Positions 34,661-46,236 are shown, counted from the first letter of the stretch. The stretch is 64,000 bases of DNA from Robiginitalea sp. SC105 (GCF_014243345.1 NZ_JACLZF010000002.1:1-64000); one strand, 5' to 3'. Notes: generated by a model from the letters alone, not told the origin. Translations and numbers: made by a program.

Positions 34661-36918
34661 AGGCAACCGGCAACACCTTCCTGCATGCATTCAGGGACCG
34701 ATGGCAACGCCTGCTGTATCTCCGCAGTCTGTGCTATGCCCTGGGGGCGGGGCTTTGTGCCGGGTTGCTGATGCCGTACCCATGGGCAGGCCCAGGGGTC
34801 TTCCTGCTGGTCCTGCTGGCCGCAATCGGGGTGTCCCGACCCTGGACCCGGACCCTGGAACGGAGCAGCAGGTATATCGATGCCCACCTGGAAGAGGCCG
34901 CCTATAGCAGTGGGTTGTTGGCAGTCCCCGACAATCAGCTGACGGGATTATCCAGGCTGCAGAAGTACCGGGTTGCGGAACACCTGCCCCGGGTTTCCCG
35001 GAAACTCCACCCGCCCACCGGGATAAAAACAGCCATATCCTGGCTTGTTCTCCTGTTAATTGCGGGCCTTGCCGGCCGGCAGTTGAACCTGCCAAACCGC
35101 TGGGACCTCTTTACCGGCCCGCGGGACGCCACCCCCGAAAGCATCCGTTTTGCACCCGTGGATTCCACTGGAAATGGGAAGGCGGTCCCCGAACTAGACG
35201 GGCAGCGTATCACCATTTCGTTTCCTGGGTACACGGGGCAGCCAGCCGTCTCCTCTGAAAACCCGAATATCCGGGCGCTGGCGGGTTCCGTTATCCGTTG
35301 GCAACTGCAATTTACGGGTCCGGTGGACAGCGTGTGGATGGAGTCGATGGGGGCGGAGCATGCGCTTCGGAAAAACGGGCAGGAATACGGTTTGGAACGG
35401 CCGCTTCGAGCCTCCGGTTTTTACAACTTCCGGTACCGGGATACCCTGGGCCGCTCCTATGTTTCCGACCTGTTTTCCATAGAAGCCGTCCCGGACCGGG
35501 AGCCGGAAATCGCCATCGAAGGAGTGCCCCAGTATACCTATTTTGAAGGGGACGACCCGCGGCAATTCGCCTTTACGGGCCGGATTTCGGACGACTACGG
35601 GATCGGGGAGGCGGCGATCGTGGCTACCGTGAGCAAAGGGAGCGGGGAATCCGTGAAGTTCCGGGAGGAACGGCTCGCCTTTGACGGGGGTTTCAGGCGT
35701 GGCGCCCGTGAGCTGCAATTGCCCAAAACCATTTTCCTGGACAGCCTTCGGATGGAACCCGGGGATGAGCTCTATTTTTATATAGAGGCTTCCGACCTCC
35801 GGGTGCCGGAGCCGAACGTGGCACGGAGTGAGACCTTTTTCGCGGTAATCCGGGATACGGTTACGGATAGCTTTGCCGTGGAGGGCAGCCTCGGGGTAGA
35901 CCAGATGCCCGCATATTTCAGGTCCCAACGGCAGCTCATTATCGATACCGAACGCCTGATAGCCGAAAAACCCGGGATTCCCGAAAAGGAATTCAAATTC
36001 AGGAGCAACGAGCTGGGCTTTGACCAGAAATCCCTGCGGCTCAAATACGGGCAGTTTATGGGCGATGAGGCCGAGATGGAAATGGCCCCGGCCCCCGGGG
36101 GACAGTCCGCCGGGGTGGAAGCCGACGGGGAGGAAGTGACTGCCGGCGCGGAAGACGGGACAGGTAGTGAAGATCCGCTGGACGCATATACCCACGACCA
36201 CGACGGGGACAACGAACACCAACTTGTGTCCGAAGAAGCCGGGGATGCGGAAGGGGAGGAAGCGGACCCCCTGCACGAGTACCTGCACAACCACGCCGAC
36301 CCGGAGGAATCCACCCTATTCGAGGAATCGCTGAAAACCAAACTCAGGAAAGCCCTTAACATTATGTGGGATGCGGAGTTGCAACTCCGTTTGTACCAGC
36401 CCGAAAAATCCCTTCCTTATCAATACGCGGCCCTGAAACTGATACAGGAGATCAAGAACAGCGCGCGCGTCTATGTCCACCGGATCGGGTTTGACCCGCC
36501 CCCTATCAAGGAAGACAGACGCCTTTCAGGTGATATATCGGAAATCGCAGATTACCGGAAAAAGGAATCGGTGCGGTACGAGCCCCAGCTTGCTGCTGTC
36601 CGGGAGGCCGTGCGCCGCCTGGAGGAACTCCTGGGGGGTGGCCCGCCATTTGGGGAAGGCGACCTCCCACTTTTTAAAGAGGCCGGCAATGAACTGGCCG
36701 AAAAGGCCGTGGCCGAACCGGGGAGGTACCTCGGGCTGCTGCGCAGCCTGAAGGGCCTTGAACGCGTATCCGGGAGGGCCCCGGAAAATTACCGCTCCCT
36801 CCGCAAGGGTCTTCTGGGTATCCTCCCCGAACCTGAAAAAACCCCAACGGCATCTCCCAGCTTCCCTGATCCCGTCAATGCGCTGTTGCTAAAGGAACTC
36901 CGGATTTATGATAAGTAG
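34657..36918 (+). CDS. Large membrane-anchored protein, DUF4175-like
   Basis: A 753-residue protein starting at 34657, where ATGA overlaps the previous stop. Two N-terminal helices (about 20-55 and 125-145) anchor it. Then come beta-rich domains (about 160-430) with RISDDYGIGEAAIVA, as in DUF4175 proteins. An unusual acidic, His-rich linker (about 490-570, with HDHDGDNEH and YLHNHAD) precedes a helical C-terminal part (about 570-690, with TKLRKALNIMWDAELQLR). The linker could bind metal. Function unknown. DUF4175-like assignment is tentative. Overlaps the next gene by 11 bases. Confidence 0.75.
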   Translation: MKATGNTFLHAFRDRWQRLLYLRSLCYALGAGLCAGLLMPYPWAGPGVFLLVLLAAIGVSRPWTRTLERSSRYIDAHLEEAAYSSGLLAVPDNQLTGLSRLQKYRVAEHLPRVSRKLHPPTGIKTAISWLVLLLIAGLAGRQLNLPNRWDLFTGPRDATPESIRFAPVDSTGNGKAVPELDGQRITISFPGYTGQPAVSSENPNIRALAGSVIRWQLQFTGPVDSVWMESMGAEHALRKNGQEYGLERPLRASGFYNFRYRDTLGRSYVSDLFSIEAVPDREPEIAIEGVPQYTYFEGDDPRQFAFTGRISDDYGIGEAAIVATVSKGSGESVKFREERLAFDGGFRRGARELQLPKTIFLDSLRMEPGDELYFYIEASDLRVPEPNVARSETFFAVIRDTVTDSFAVEGSLGVDQMPAYFRSQRQLIIDTERLIAEKPGIPEKEFKFRSNELGFDQKSLRLKYGQFMGDEAEMEMAPAPGGQSAGVEADGEEVTAGAEDGTGSEDPLDAYTHDHDGDNEHQLVSEEAGDAEGEEADPLHEYLHNHADPEESTLFEESLKTKLRKALNIMWDAELQLRLYQPEKSLPYQYAALKLIQEIKNSARVYVHRIGFDPPPIKEDRRLSGDISEIADYRKKESVRYEPQLAAVREAVRRLEELLGGGPPFGEGDLPLFKEAGNELAEKAVAEPGRYLGLLRSLKGLERVSGRAPENYRSLRKGLLGILPEPEKTPTASPSFPDPVNALLLKELRIYDK

Positions 36919-38656
36919 TTTTGGCATCGGCAACCCGGGGATGATCCTGCCTGCGCTGATAGGCGGGGCGGCACTGCTGGCCCTGTTACTGATCAAGGAG
37001 TGGGCGGACCGGGATTTGGGCGCCCTCTGGAGCCGGATCCTGGCAGCGGGTATCAGCGTCGCCTCCCTGGTGCTGATCGCCCTGGAACCAGTGATGGAAA
37101 CGGAGCGGGAAGGAAGGCTGGGCATCCTGCTTACCGAGGGGTTCCGGCAAGGGCAGGCAGATAGCCTGAAAAAGGCTCACCCCGGTATACGCACCTTCGA
37201 CTACAAAGCGGGACAGCCATTGCAGGTCCCCGGGGAGGTTAAGACCCTTTATATCCTGGGGTATGGGCCCCAGGGATATGACCACTGGCAATTCGCCGGA
37301 CATCGCTGCCATTTCCTGGGGGCTTCCCCACCAGCGGGCATTATGGGCATCCAGTACAGGAAAACGCTTGGGCTGGGGGGCGACTTATCGGTGCGCGGCC
37401 TTTACTCGAATGCCCCGGACAGCACCCGCCTCCTGCTGCTGGACCCGGGCGGGAACCCGGCAGATTCCGTCCTGCTGGCAGGGGAAGGCGTGTCGGAATT
37501 TCAGCTCAGGGGGGTGCCGAAGGCTGCCGGGGACTACGTGTTCACCCTTGAAGCCAGGGATCCCCGCGGGGAGGTCCTGTCCGCTGAGCCCCTGCCCGTG
37601 CGTATCCGGACCGGGAACCCGCTGCGCCTCCTGATCCTGAACACCTATCCGACCTTCGAAACAAAATACCTGAAGAATTTCCTGGCGGGCAGGGGCAATG
37701 CCTTGCTGGTGCGCAGCCAGCTCACCCGGGGCCGCTATAAATTCGAGTACTTCAACCGGGAGGCTACCCCTGTATACAGGTTTTCCGACAAAATCCTGTC
37801 CGATTTTGACGCGGTGATTGCCGACTGGCCTTCCCTGCAAAACCTGGACCCGGCCTCCCTGAGGGCCATTGAAAAGCGCGTGGCAGAATCCGGTCTCGGG
37901 TTGTTCATACAGCCCGATGAAGATTATTTCCGTCAGAATCCGGGAAGGGCCTATTTTGAATTTTCAGCGGGACCCGGAGAATCTGCCAACCCGGGGGAGG
38001 ATGGGGAATTGGAACGATATCCCTATTTCCTGTCCGGGCCATTCACTGCCCGGGAAGTTCAAAATCCCGGGAGCGGACCCATCGGGGTGGTCCGCCCTTT
38101 GGGAGCAGGTCGGGTAGCGACTACCTGGCTCCGGGAGACCTATCCGCTCGTGCTGGACGGAAAGGAAGCCGCCTACGCCCAAATCTGGACCACGCTCCTG
38201 GACGCCGTGGTAACCGCTAAAGGGGAAGCCCTGGAATGGGAGGCGCTTACCGGAATACCCCGGGTAGACGAACCCTTTGAATTCCGGGTTCGCACCGGTA
38301 TTACAGATCCTGAGGTTCGCAATTCGCGGGAAGCCAGGATACCCCTTATCCGGGAGGTTTTGCTCCCGGGGAACTGGCAGGGCAGGGATTATCCGCGTGA
38401 AACCGGCTGGAACCGTTTACGTGCGGGGCCCGACAGCCTTCCCACCCATACGTATTTTGTATATGATGAAAAGGCGTGGGAATCTGTGGAGGCCCACCAG
38501 TTGCTTCAAGCTAACCGGCGTGCTTTTTCCGATGCCGAAGACGTTTCCCCTTTGGTAAAACAAAAGGAGCCGGTCCCGCCCATCTGGTTTTTTGCAGCCT
38601 TCCTGCTTGGGATGGGCTGGCTCTGGCTGGCGCCCCGGATTTTACCCGGCGGATAA
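36908..38656 (+). CDS. Large membrane protein, last gene of the MoxR operon
   Basis: A 582-residue protein with two N-terminal helices (about 11-30 and 45-62) and one C-terminal helix (PIWFFAAFLLGMGWLWLAP), leaving a periplasmic domain of about 480 residues. Residues about 238-345 (LRLLILNTYPTFETKYLKNF and DFDAVIADWPSLQNLDPASL) follow the pattern of glutamine-amidotransferase-like domains found in membrane proteins next to BatA. No catalytic Cys triad is seen. It starts inside the end of the previous gene. No family name can be given with confidence. Confidence 0.75.
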   Translation: MISSFGIGNPGMILPALIGGAALLALLLIKEWADRDLGALWSRILAAGISVASLVLIALEPVMETEREGRLGILLTEGFRQGQADSLKKAHPGIRTFDYKAGQPLQVPGEVKTLYILGYGPQGYDHWQFAGHRCHFLGASPPAGIMGIQYRKTLGLGGDLSVRGLYSNAPDSTRLLLLDPGGNPADSVLLAGEGVSEFQLRGVPKAAGDYVFTLEARDPRGEVLSAEPLPVRIRTGNPLRLLILNTYPTFETKYLKNFLAGRGNALLVRSQLTRGRYKFEYFNREATPVYRFSDKILSDFDAVIADWPSLQNLDPASLRAIEKRVAESGLGLFIQPDEDYFRQNPGRAYFEFSAGPGESANPGEDGELERYPYFLSGPFTAREVQNPGSGPIGVVRPLGAGRVATTWLRETYPLVLDGKEAAYAQIWTTLLDAVVTAKGEALEWEALTGIPRVDEPFEFRVRTGITDPEVRNSREARIPLIREVLLPGNWQGRDYPRETGWNRLRAGPDSLPTHTYFVYDEKAWESVEAHQLLQANRRAFSDAEDVSPLVKQKEPVPPIWFFAAFLLGMGWLWLAPRILPGG

Positions 38657-38707
38657 GCACAGGTCCCCCATTTTCCTTAAATTACTTCTTCAAGAACAAC
38701 CTGGTCC

Positions 38708-40387
38708 ATGAAAAAATACGTTGTCGCCACCCTCTTGCTGGGGGCCGTGCTGCTCGTGCCCAGTTGCAGCCCCGTCGAAAAGGCGCCGCATCGGCCGCCG
38801 AATATCATTTTCATCATGTCGGACGACCATGCCTACCAGGCCATTTCGGCCTACGACAACCGGCTCATCGAGACCCCCAACATCGACCGGATTGCCCGGA
38901 TGGGGATGCTGTTCACCAATGCGAGCGTCACCAATTCCATCTGCGCCCCTTCCCGTGCCACCATCCTTACGGGGAAGCATTCGCACATCAACGGGAAGGT
39001 GGACAACCACTTCCCCTTCGACACCACCAATGTAACGTTCCCCCAGTTGCTGCAGGAGGCGGGTTACCAGACCGCCATGTTCGGGAAGCTGCATTTTGGC
39101 AACAGCCCGAAGGGATTTGACCAGTTCAAGATCCTCCCCGGCCAGGGGGCTTATTACAACCCGGAGTTCATTACAAAGGACGAAGGCACCATACAGGTCA
39201 GGGGGTATGTCACGGATATTGTCACTGACATGACGCTTGACTGGCTGGAAACCCAACGGGATACCACCAAACCCTATCTGCTCATGTACCTGCACAAGGC
39301 CCCCCACCGGTCCTGGCAAATGGCCGGGCGCCATTTGGAGGAATTCACCAACCGGACCTTCCCGGAACCCGAAACGCTTTTTGATGGCTACGAGGGCCGT
39401 CCGGCAGCTGCCGAGGCGGAAATGAGTATCCTGAAACACATGAGCTGGTCCGGGGATTCGAAGGTATACCAGGAAGTCATGGAAGCGTTGGGCCTGCAGG
39501 AGATCGGCATCGACAGGCGCCGTCTCCCCTTTGGCACCAACCAGCTCGATTCCGCCCAGTTGGCAACGTTCAAAAAGTATTACGGCCCGGTTAACGAGGC
39601 TTTCCGGAAGGCGTATCCACAGATGGACCAGCAGGAATTGATGAAATGGCGGTACCAGCGCTACATGCAGGATTACCTGGGGACGATCCGGGCGGTGGAC
39701 GAAAATGTAGGGCGGTTACTGGATTACCTGGAAGCGAACGATATGATGGACAACACGATTATCGTCTATACCTCGGACCAGGGCTTCTACCTTGGGGAAC
39801 ACGGGTGGTTCGACAAGCGGTTTGTCTATGACGAATCCTTCAAGACCCCTTTGCTGGTAGCCTGGCCCGGAAAAGTAGCAGCGGGTACCCGGTCGGACGA
39901 GATGGTGCAGAACCTGGATTTTGCCCAGACCTTCCTGGATGCGGCAGGGGTGGAGCAGCCGGGGGATATGCAGGGGGAAAGCCTGCTCCCTATCCTTACC
40001 GGCCGGATGGAGGACTGGGACCGGGAAGCCGTGTATTACCACTACTACGAATACCCGGCCGAACACATGGTAAACAGGCACTACGCCATCGTCACCAAGG
40101 ACTACAAGCTGATCCACTACTATTTTGACCTTGACTACTGGGAACTGATCGACCGGAAAAAGGACCCGAAGGAATTGCACAATGTGTACGACGACCCGGC
40201 CTATACGGAGGTTCGGGACCGGCTGCACGGGGAGCTCGAGGCGATCCGGGAGAAATACGGGGACAGCGATTCGCTGAGCCGCAGGTATATCAACACCTTT
40301 TTGGATGACATCGAAAAGGACGGGATCTTCGGGGTCAACCAGGAGAAGCTTGGGGAGATCCTGAAAAAACGGGCCGGGGACAATTGA
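38708..40387 (+). CDS. Type I sulfatase, possible N-acetylglucosamine-6-sulfatase group
   Basis: A 559-residue sulfatase with lipoprotein signal (VLLVPSC, Cys20). NIIFIMSDDHAYQAIS supplies the Ca2+-binding Asp39/Asp40; Cys79 in ICAPSRATILTGKHSH is the formylglycine precursor; YTSDQGFYLGEHGWFDKR and a C-terminal DUF4976-type region (YELIDRKKDP-like end) are typical of the group that includes N-acetylglucosamine-6-O-sulfatases. The substrate call is by resemblance only. Its stop overlaps the start of the VOC lipoprotein (TGATG), so the two proteins are made together. Confidence 0.93.
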   Translation: MKKYVVATLLLGAVLLVPSCSPVEKAPHRPPNIIFIMSDDHAYQAISAYDNRLIETPNIDRIARMGMLFTNASVTNSICAPSRATILTGKHSHINGKVDNHFPFDTTNVTFPQLLQEAGYQTAMFGKLHFGNSPKGFDQFKILPGQGAYYNPEFITKDEGTIQVRGYVTDIVTDMTLDWLETQRDTTKPYLLMYLHKAPHRSWQMAGRHLEEFTNRTFPEPETLFDGYEGRPAAAEAEMSILKHMSWSGDSKVYQEVMEALGLQEIGIDRRRLPFGTNQLDSAQLATFKKYYGPVNEAFRKAYPQMDQQELMKWRYQRYMQDYLGTIRAVDENVGRLLDYLEANDMMDNTIIVYTSDQGFYLGEHGWFDKRFVYDESFKTPLLVAWPGKVAAGTRSDEMVQNLDFAQTFLDAAGVEQPGDMQGESLLPILTGRMEDWDREAVYYHYYEYPAEHMVNRHYAIVTKDYKLIHYYFDLDYWELIDRKKDPKELHNVYDDPAYTEVRDRLHGELEAIREKYGDSDSLSRRYINTFLDDIEKDGIFGVNQEKLGEILKKRAGDN

Positions 40388-41697
40388 TGAACAACTCAAA
40401 GGATGGATCCGGAAGGCGTATGAAAAATCGGTTGCGTAGGATGCTATTTCCTGAAGGGATGCGCGGACTGTTACCGGCCATGGCAGGGTTGCTTTTGCTT
40501 TGGCCCGTTTCCTGCGTCACCCCACCGGAAAAATCAGGGTTGACCGCCTTGGGCGTTTTTTGTGAACTCGTGGAAAATGGCGCCAAACCCATCGCCCTTA
40601 GCCATCCCATGCCACCGGAAGAACTGGATGCGAGCTGGTCCGATTTCCTCAGGATCGCGGGCGCGTATGGAGTGGAGCTTTACCGGGAAGATGCATTTCC
40701 GGAAACCCGGCTATTCCCATCTGCCCTGACAAGCGGGAAATCCCTGCTTGTTATCTACAGGGAGCCGGATCGCCTTATTCAGTACCAGCAGTGGAGGGCC
40801 GATGTCCGGGGCAGGGGTTCCGGGGAGGCCTTTTCCGACCGCGAACTGGCCAGGCGCCTGGGGAGGTTGCTCGGATACAGCCCGGAAGGGATCAATCGCC
40901 TCCTGCGCGCCAATTCCGATTACCGCGACCTGGCTTCGGCAGGCATCACCCGGCAAGTCACCCATTTGTACTATGCCAACCCGGGGGAGGCGGTAGCGTT
41001 TTACTCGGATGTTCTTGGTTTGGAACGTGCCGATTCAACGCGTTTCAGGATCAGTTCGGATACCTACCTGGAGGTACACCCGCCGGATGCATCCCATCCG
41101 GTTGGATTGCCAAAATCCACAGCCATTGCCCTGCTGACCGATCAATTGCCCGACTGGTATGCCCACCTGCAACAGCAGCATGTCCCTATAAAATATACCT
41201 ACAAGCCCCGGGACGGCGGGCCTCATGACGGCTTTGTGGCGGTGGACCCGGGAGGCTACCTGTTGGAATTTGAACTGTTTAAGCAACATCCCGAAAACGA
41301 GCGGCTCATGGCTGTCCTGAACCCGGCTGGGGCGGTTCCCACTAAAATCGATTCCCTGGGGTTTTACGGTTCCATAACCTGGACCTATCACCGGGGCCTG
41401 CTCGGGATGCAGCGTTACTATGAAGAAGTCTTTGGCTTTTCCCTGGTGGCCGACCAGGGTTGGACCAAGATTTTCCGGACCTCCGGCAGCGGATTTATCG
41501 GCCTGGTGGATGAGCGGCGTGGGATGCTGGACTACGCCGACTCCAAGGCCGTGGAGATCGAATGGGGCCTTTCGGACATCGACGCTTTTGACAGCCATGC
41601 CCGGAAATCCTGGACGCAATACGGGTACCGGGACAGGAGATGGACAGGTCCCGAAAATTACCGTTATCAAATAGACGGCACACTTTCGGAGAGGTAG
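40387..41697 (+). CDS. Exported protein with two VOC (glyoxalase-like) domains
   Basis: A 436-residue protein. The start ATG at 40387 overlaps the sulfatase stop; a second in-frame ATG at 40420 gives a more compact signal peptide. The hydrophobic stretch ends in WPVSC, an imperfect lipobox. Residues about 45-175 are unrecognised. About 185-300 is a VOC domain with possible metal ligands in VTHLYY, HDGFVAVDPG and LLEFELF. About 315-425 is a second, degenerate VOC domain lacking the His positions. Secreted VOC proteins are uncommon; pairing with a sulfatase suggests a role in handling a released sugar or its product, but this is a guess. Confidence 0.75.
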   Translation: MNNSKDGSGRRMKNRLRRMLFPEGMRGLLPAMAGLLLLWPVSCVTPPEKSGLTALGVFCELVENGAKPIALSHPMPPEELDASWSDFLRIAGAYGVELYREDAFPETRLFPSALTSGKSLLVIYREPDRLIQYQQWRADVRGRGSGEAFSDRELARRLGRLLGYSPEGINRLLRANSDYRDLASAGITRQVTHLYYANPGEAVAFYSDVLGLERADSTRFRISSDTYLEVHPPDASHPVGLPKSTAIALLTDQLPDWYAHLQQQHVPIKYTYKPRDGGPHDGFVAVDPGGYLLEFELFKQHPENERLMAVLNPAGAVPTKIDSLGFYGSITWTYHRGLLGMQRYYEEVFGFSLVADQGWTKIFRTSGSGFIGLVDERRGMLDYADSKAVEIEWGLSDIDAFDSHARKSWTQYGYRDRRWTGPENYRYQIDGTLSER

Positions 41698-41738
41698 GCG
41701 AGTTTAATCTATTACGCGGATCTTATAAAGGCGGGTTT

Positions 41739-42116
41739 TTATCCCCCCGCCTGTTCCATGACCTTGCCGATATGACTCATTACTTCGTCCAGTTCCTTTG
41801 TAGGGCTGAAATCCATTATTTTAAGGTCTTTCTCCACAATAGCGGTATGGCCTGCCGGCAGGTAAAACAGGTCTCCGGACTCTAAAAGTTCCTCTTTCCC
41901 GTCATCGTATATCGCCCGCATGGCCCCTTCCAGGATATACCCCCAGTGCGGGCAGTGGCAACTGTCATTTTTAAGCCCTTTTAACAGGGGGGTAAAATCC
42001 GTCCCCTTGGGCAATTCATGGAAAGCCACGGTCATCCCACCGAATCCGGGAAGGGCGCGCATCACGGTTCCCGGGGCCTCCATGGTAACCGGGATGTTTT
42101 CTTTATTGATTTTCAT
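41739..42116 (-). CDS. Cupin-domain protein
   Basis: A 125-residue single-domain cupin. Motif 1 is CHCPHWGYILEGAMRAIYDDG, with His and Glu metal ligands, and motif 2 is LLESGDLFYLPAGHTAIV with the last His. It would form a small beta-barrel binding one metal ion. Substrate unknown. Monocistronic; converges with the VOC gene and lies 167 bases from the katG stop on the same strand. Confidence 0.85.
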   Translation of the reverse strand: MKINKENIPVTMEAPGTVMRALPGFGGMTVAFHELPKGTDFTPLLKGLKNDSCHCPHWGYILEGAMRAIYDDGKEELLESGDLFYLPAGHTAIVEKDLKIMDFSPTKELDEVMSHIGKVMEQAGG

Positions 42117-42213
42117 GATAATGGTGTATTGGTTGTCTAAAGTATTTGGCAGTTAAACTTCTATAATATAGGCATTTATCAGTTAATTTTGTAACTGATC
42201 CCTGGCGTCATGC

Positions 42214-42243
42214 AAAAAAAGTGGCCCGCAATGGGGCCACTTT
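42214..42243 (-). terminator. Terminator of katG
   Basis: Seven-base arms GTGGCCC/GGGCCAC (42221-42227, 42234-42240). On the minus strand the stem is followed by seven T (plus-strand A at 42214-42220). A second hairpin CAGGCA/TGCCTG (42257-42272) lies closer to the katG stop. Confidence 0.85.
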
Positions 42244-42283
42244 TAACACGTGTCAACAGGCATTTCTGCCTGTTTTTAAACGT

Positions 42284-44566
<2,283 letters not shown>

Positions 44567-44589
44567 TCAGCTATAAATTTACGATAATC

Positions 44590-44629
44590 CAAACTTATGG
44601 GGATGGATTCTCAATAGTTAAAACTTATG
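44590..44629 (-). promoter_or_regulatory. Candidate katG promoter with direct repeat
   Basis: On the minus strand TAAGTTTG (44597-44590) fits TAnnTTTG, 48 bases before the ATG. The nine bases AAACTTATG occur at 44591-44599 and again at 44621-44629, a period of 30 (about three helical turns), which may be an activator site such as OxyR would use. A TTG lies upstream at only 14 bases spacing. Confidence 0.45.
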
Positions 44630-44778
44630 TGAATTCGACAAAACCTATCGGGGTCGCGCCGGATCCGGAACCCCTTAATTTACGATTTTTTCCAGCCATA
44701 AAAAAGCGTCTTTAACCTGGTTTTTCTCTGTTGAAATGGGTAGCCCACCCCAGTGACAGGAAACGTTCAAGATTGGCC

Positions 44779-45129
44779 ATGCCCGCAACTGCATATACCA
44801 TATACGTCATTGAATTATCGCGCCGCGTTTTTTCAGAAAACAGGCGCTTTCGCGAAGCGAACCCCCAATTCAACGGGGTGTTGCAATGCCTCTATGTCGG
44901 GATGACCAGCAAAACGCCCCGGATCCGGTTTGAACAGCACCGTACGGGTTACCGGAACCAGAAGGGCCATAACCTCTCTTCCTCCATCGTGCGCAAATAC
45001 GGCATGTACCTTCGCCCCAGCCTTTACAACCATATCCAACCATTGAAAACCCGGGCCGAAGCGCTCCGGATGGAGGAAACCCTTGCCCTGGAACTGAGGC
45101 GAAAGGGGTATGCCGTCTGGTTCAATTGA
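44779..45129 (+). CDS. Small GIY-YIG-like protein
   Basis: A 116-residue protein started at 44779 (MPATAYTIYVIEL). TIYVIEL and, about 28 residues later, CLYVGMTSKTPRIRFEQHRTG resemble the first two motifs of GIY-YIG nucleases (the GIY position reads TIY and the YIG position YVG, followed by a conserved Arg and His). The C-terminal part ARAEALRMEETLALELRRKG-like helix carries the usual Glu. Homologues are sometimes labelled ribose-5-phosphate isomerase in databases, which the sequence does not support. Converges with the epimerase gene 13 bases away. Confidence 0.7.
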   Translation: MPATAYTIYVIELSRRVFSENRRFREANPQFNGVLQCLYVGMTSKTPRIRFEQHRTGYRNQKGHNLSSSIVRKYGMYLRPSLYNHIQPLKTRAEALRMEETLALELRRKGYAVWFN

Positions 45130-45142
45130 CCATGGGGACGGA

Positions 45143-46072
45143 TTAACTGAAATCGGAGGCAACAACCTGCCTGATTCCTTCCGCATAGGGGGTGGGGGTC
45201 AACGAAAAGCGGCTTTCAAACTTGGAGCTGTCAAATACATAATCCCGGTCGTACTGGTAGATCATCTCAACCGTTTCGCGCATAACAGGCATAAACAGCC
45301 CGAGAATCTGCAGCATATACTTTCCTACCTCCCGGTAGGCCGGTTCAGTTCCCAGCGCCTTCGCAATATATTCCACCCACTCTTTGCCGGTATAGGGATC
45401 CGGCGCTGTGGGCAGGTGCCATACTTCCCCATATGCCCCGGGGCTGTTACCCAACAGGGCGGTTGCCCTGGAGGCATCCGGCACATAGGTAAACGAATGC
45501 TTTTTGTCCGCCCGCCCCAGCCAATTGGCCTTTTTGCCCTGGCTGAGCGGCTTGATGACGGTTTCGGCAAGGATGCTGACGTTTTTCACAGCAGGCCCGT
45601 AAAAATCCGCTGAGCGTGCAATCAGGGCTTCCAACCGCCCTTCCTTGGTGGCATCCATCAACATCTGTGCAATGCGGGCACGCACCTGTCCTTTTTTGCT
45701 GGGGGGATCCACGGGGTGGTTTTCGGTCATCGGGTCGAGGCGGGCTTTGGAGTACATGTATACATTGTCAAAGAAAACCAGTCGGGTCCCGTGGTGGGAA
45801 CAGGCTTCGATTGCGTTTTCCATGATCCGGGGCCAGGCAGCTGCCCAGGTTTTATGCGAATAGGGTAAGCCTACGGTCAGGTAAGCGACCTCGGAACCGG
45901 CCACGGCATTGCGTGTCTGGTCCGCATCTGTAAGGTCCGCCGCGAAAATTTCAGTTTCGGAACCCGCTTTTTCCGGATTTCGGCTAACCAGGCGGATATC
46001 CGAAGTATATGCTCTTAAGTCGTTGGCGAGGGCTTTGCCGATGGCACCCCCGGAACCCAGGATCGTTTGCAT
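45143..46072 (-). CDS. NAD-dependent epimerase/dehydratase family protein
   Basis: A 309-residue short-chain-dehydrogenase-fold protein. The N-terminal MQTILGSGGAIGKALANDL is a variant of the nucleotide-binding G-x-x-G-x-x-G motif. The catalytic Tyr-x-x-x-Lys is not obvious: VYMYSKARLDP offers a Tyr-Ser-Lys but with short spacing, so it may be an atypical member acting as a reductase or a binding protein. Domain order and length fit the extended SDR group. Substrate unknown; not in an evident operon. Confidence 0.82.
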   Translation of the reverse strand: MQTILGSGGAIGKALANDLRAYTSDIRLVSRNPEKAGSETEIFAADLTDADQTRNAVAGSEVAYLTVGLPYSHKTWAAAWPRIMENAIEACSHHGTRLVFFDNVYMYSKARLDPMTENHPVDPPSKKGQVRARIAQMLMDATKEGRLEALIARSADFYGPAVKNVSILAETVIKPLSQGKKANWLGRADKKHSFTYVPDASRATALLGNSPGAYGEVWHLPTAPDPYTGKEWVEYIAKALGTEPAYREVGKYMLQILGLFMPVMRETVEMIYQYDRDYVFDSSKFESRFSLTPTPYAEGIRQVVASDFS

Positions 46073-46236
46073 GGTGTATTGATTTGCAAAAAGTTACGCT
46101 TTTTTGGATCAGGTGGCAATGGGGCATGATGCGTTTTTTTAGGACGGGGCCCCACCCACCCGATTTCAATATCGCCTCCCAGGCCGCAAAACGCAAGCAT
46201 CCGCCCAGGATTCATTCCCGCTTTCCCCGGTGTTTG

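Noticed and set aside
41728-41752. GGCGGG/CCCGCC hairpin considered as a terminator
   Set aside because: The T-run is in the loop, and the stem overlaps the cupin coding end, so it does not fit a terminator on either strand.
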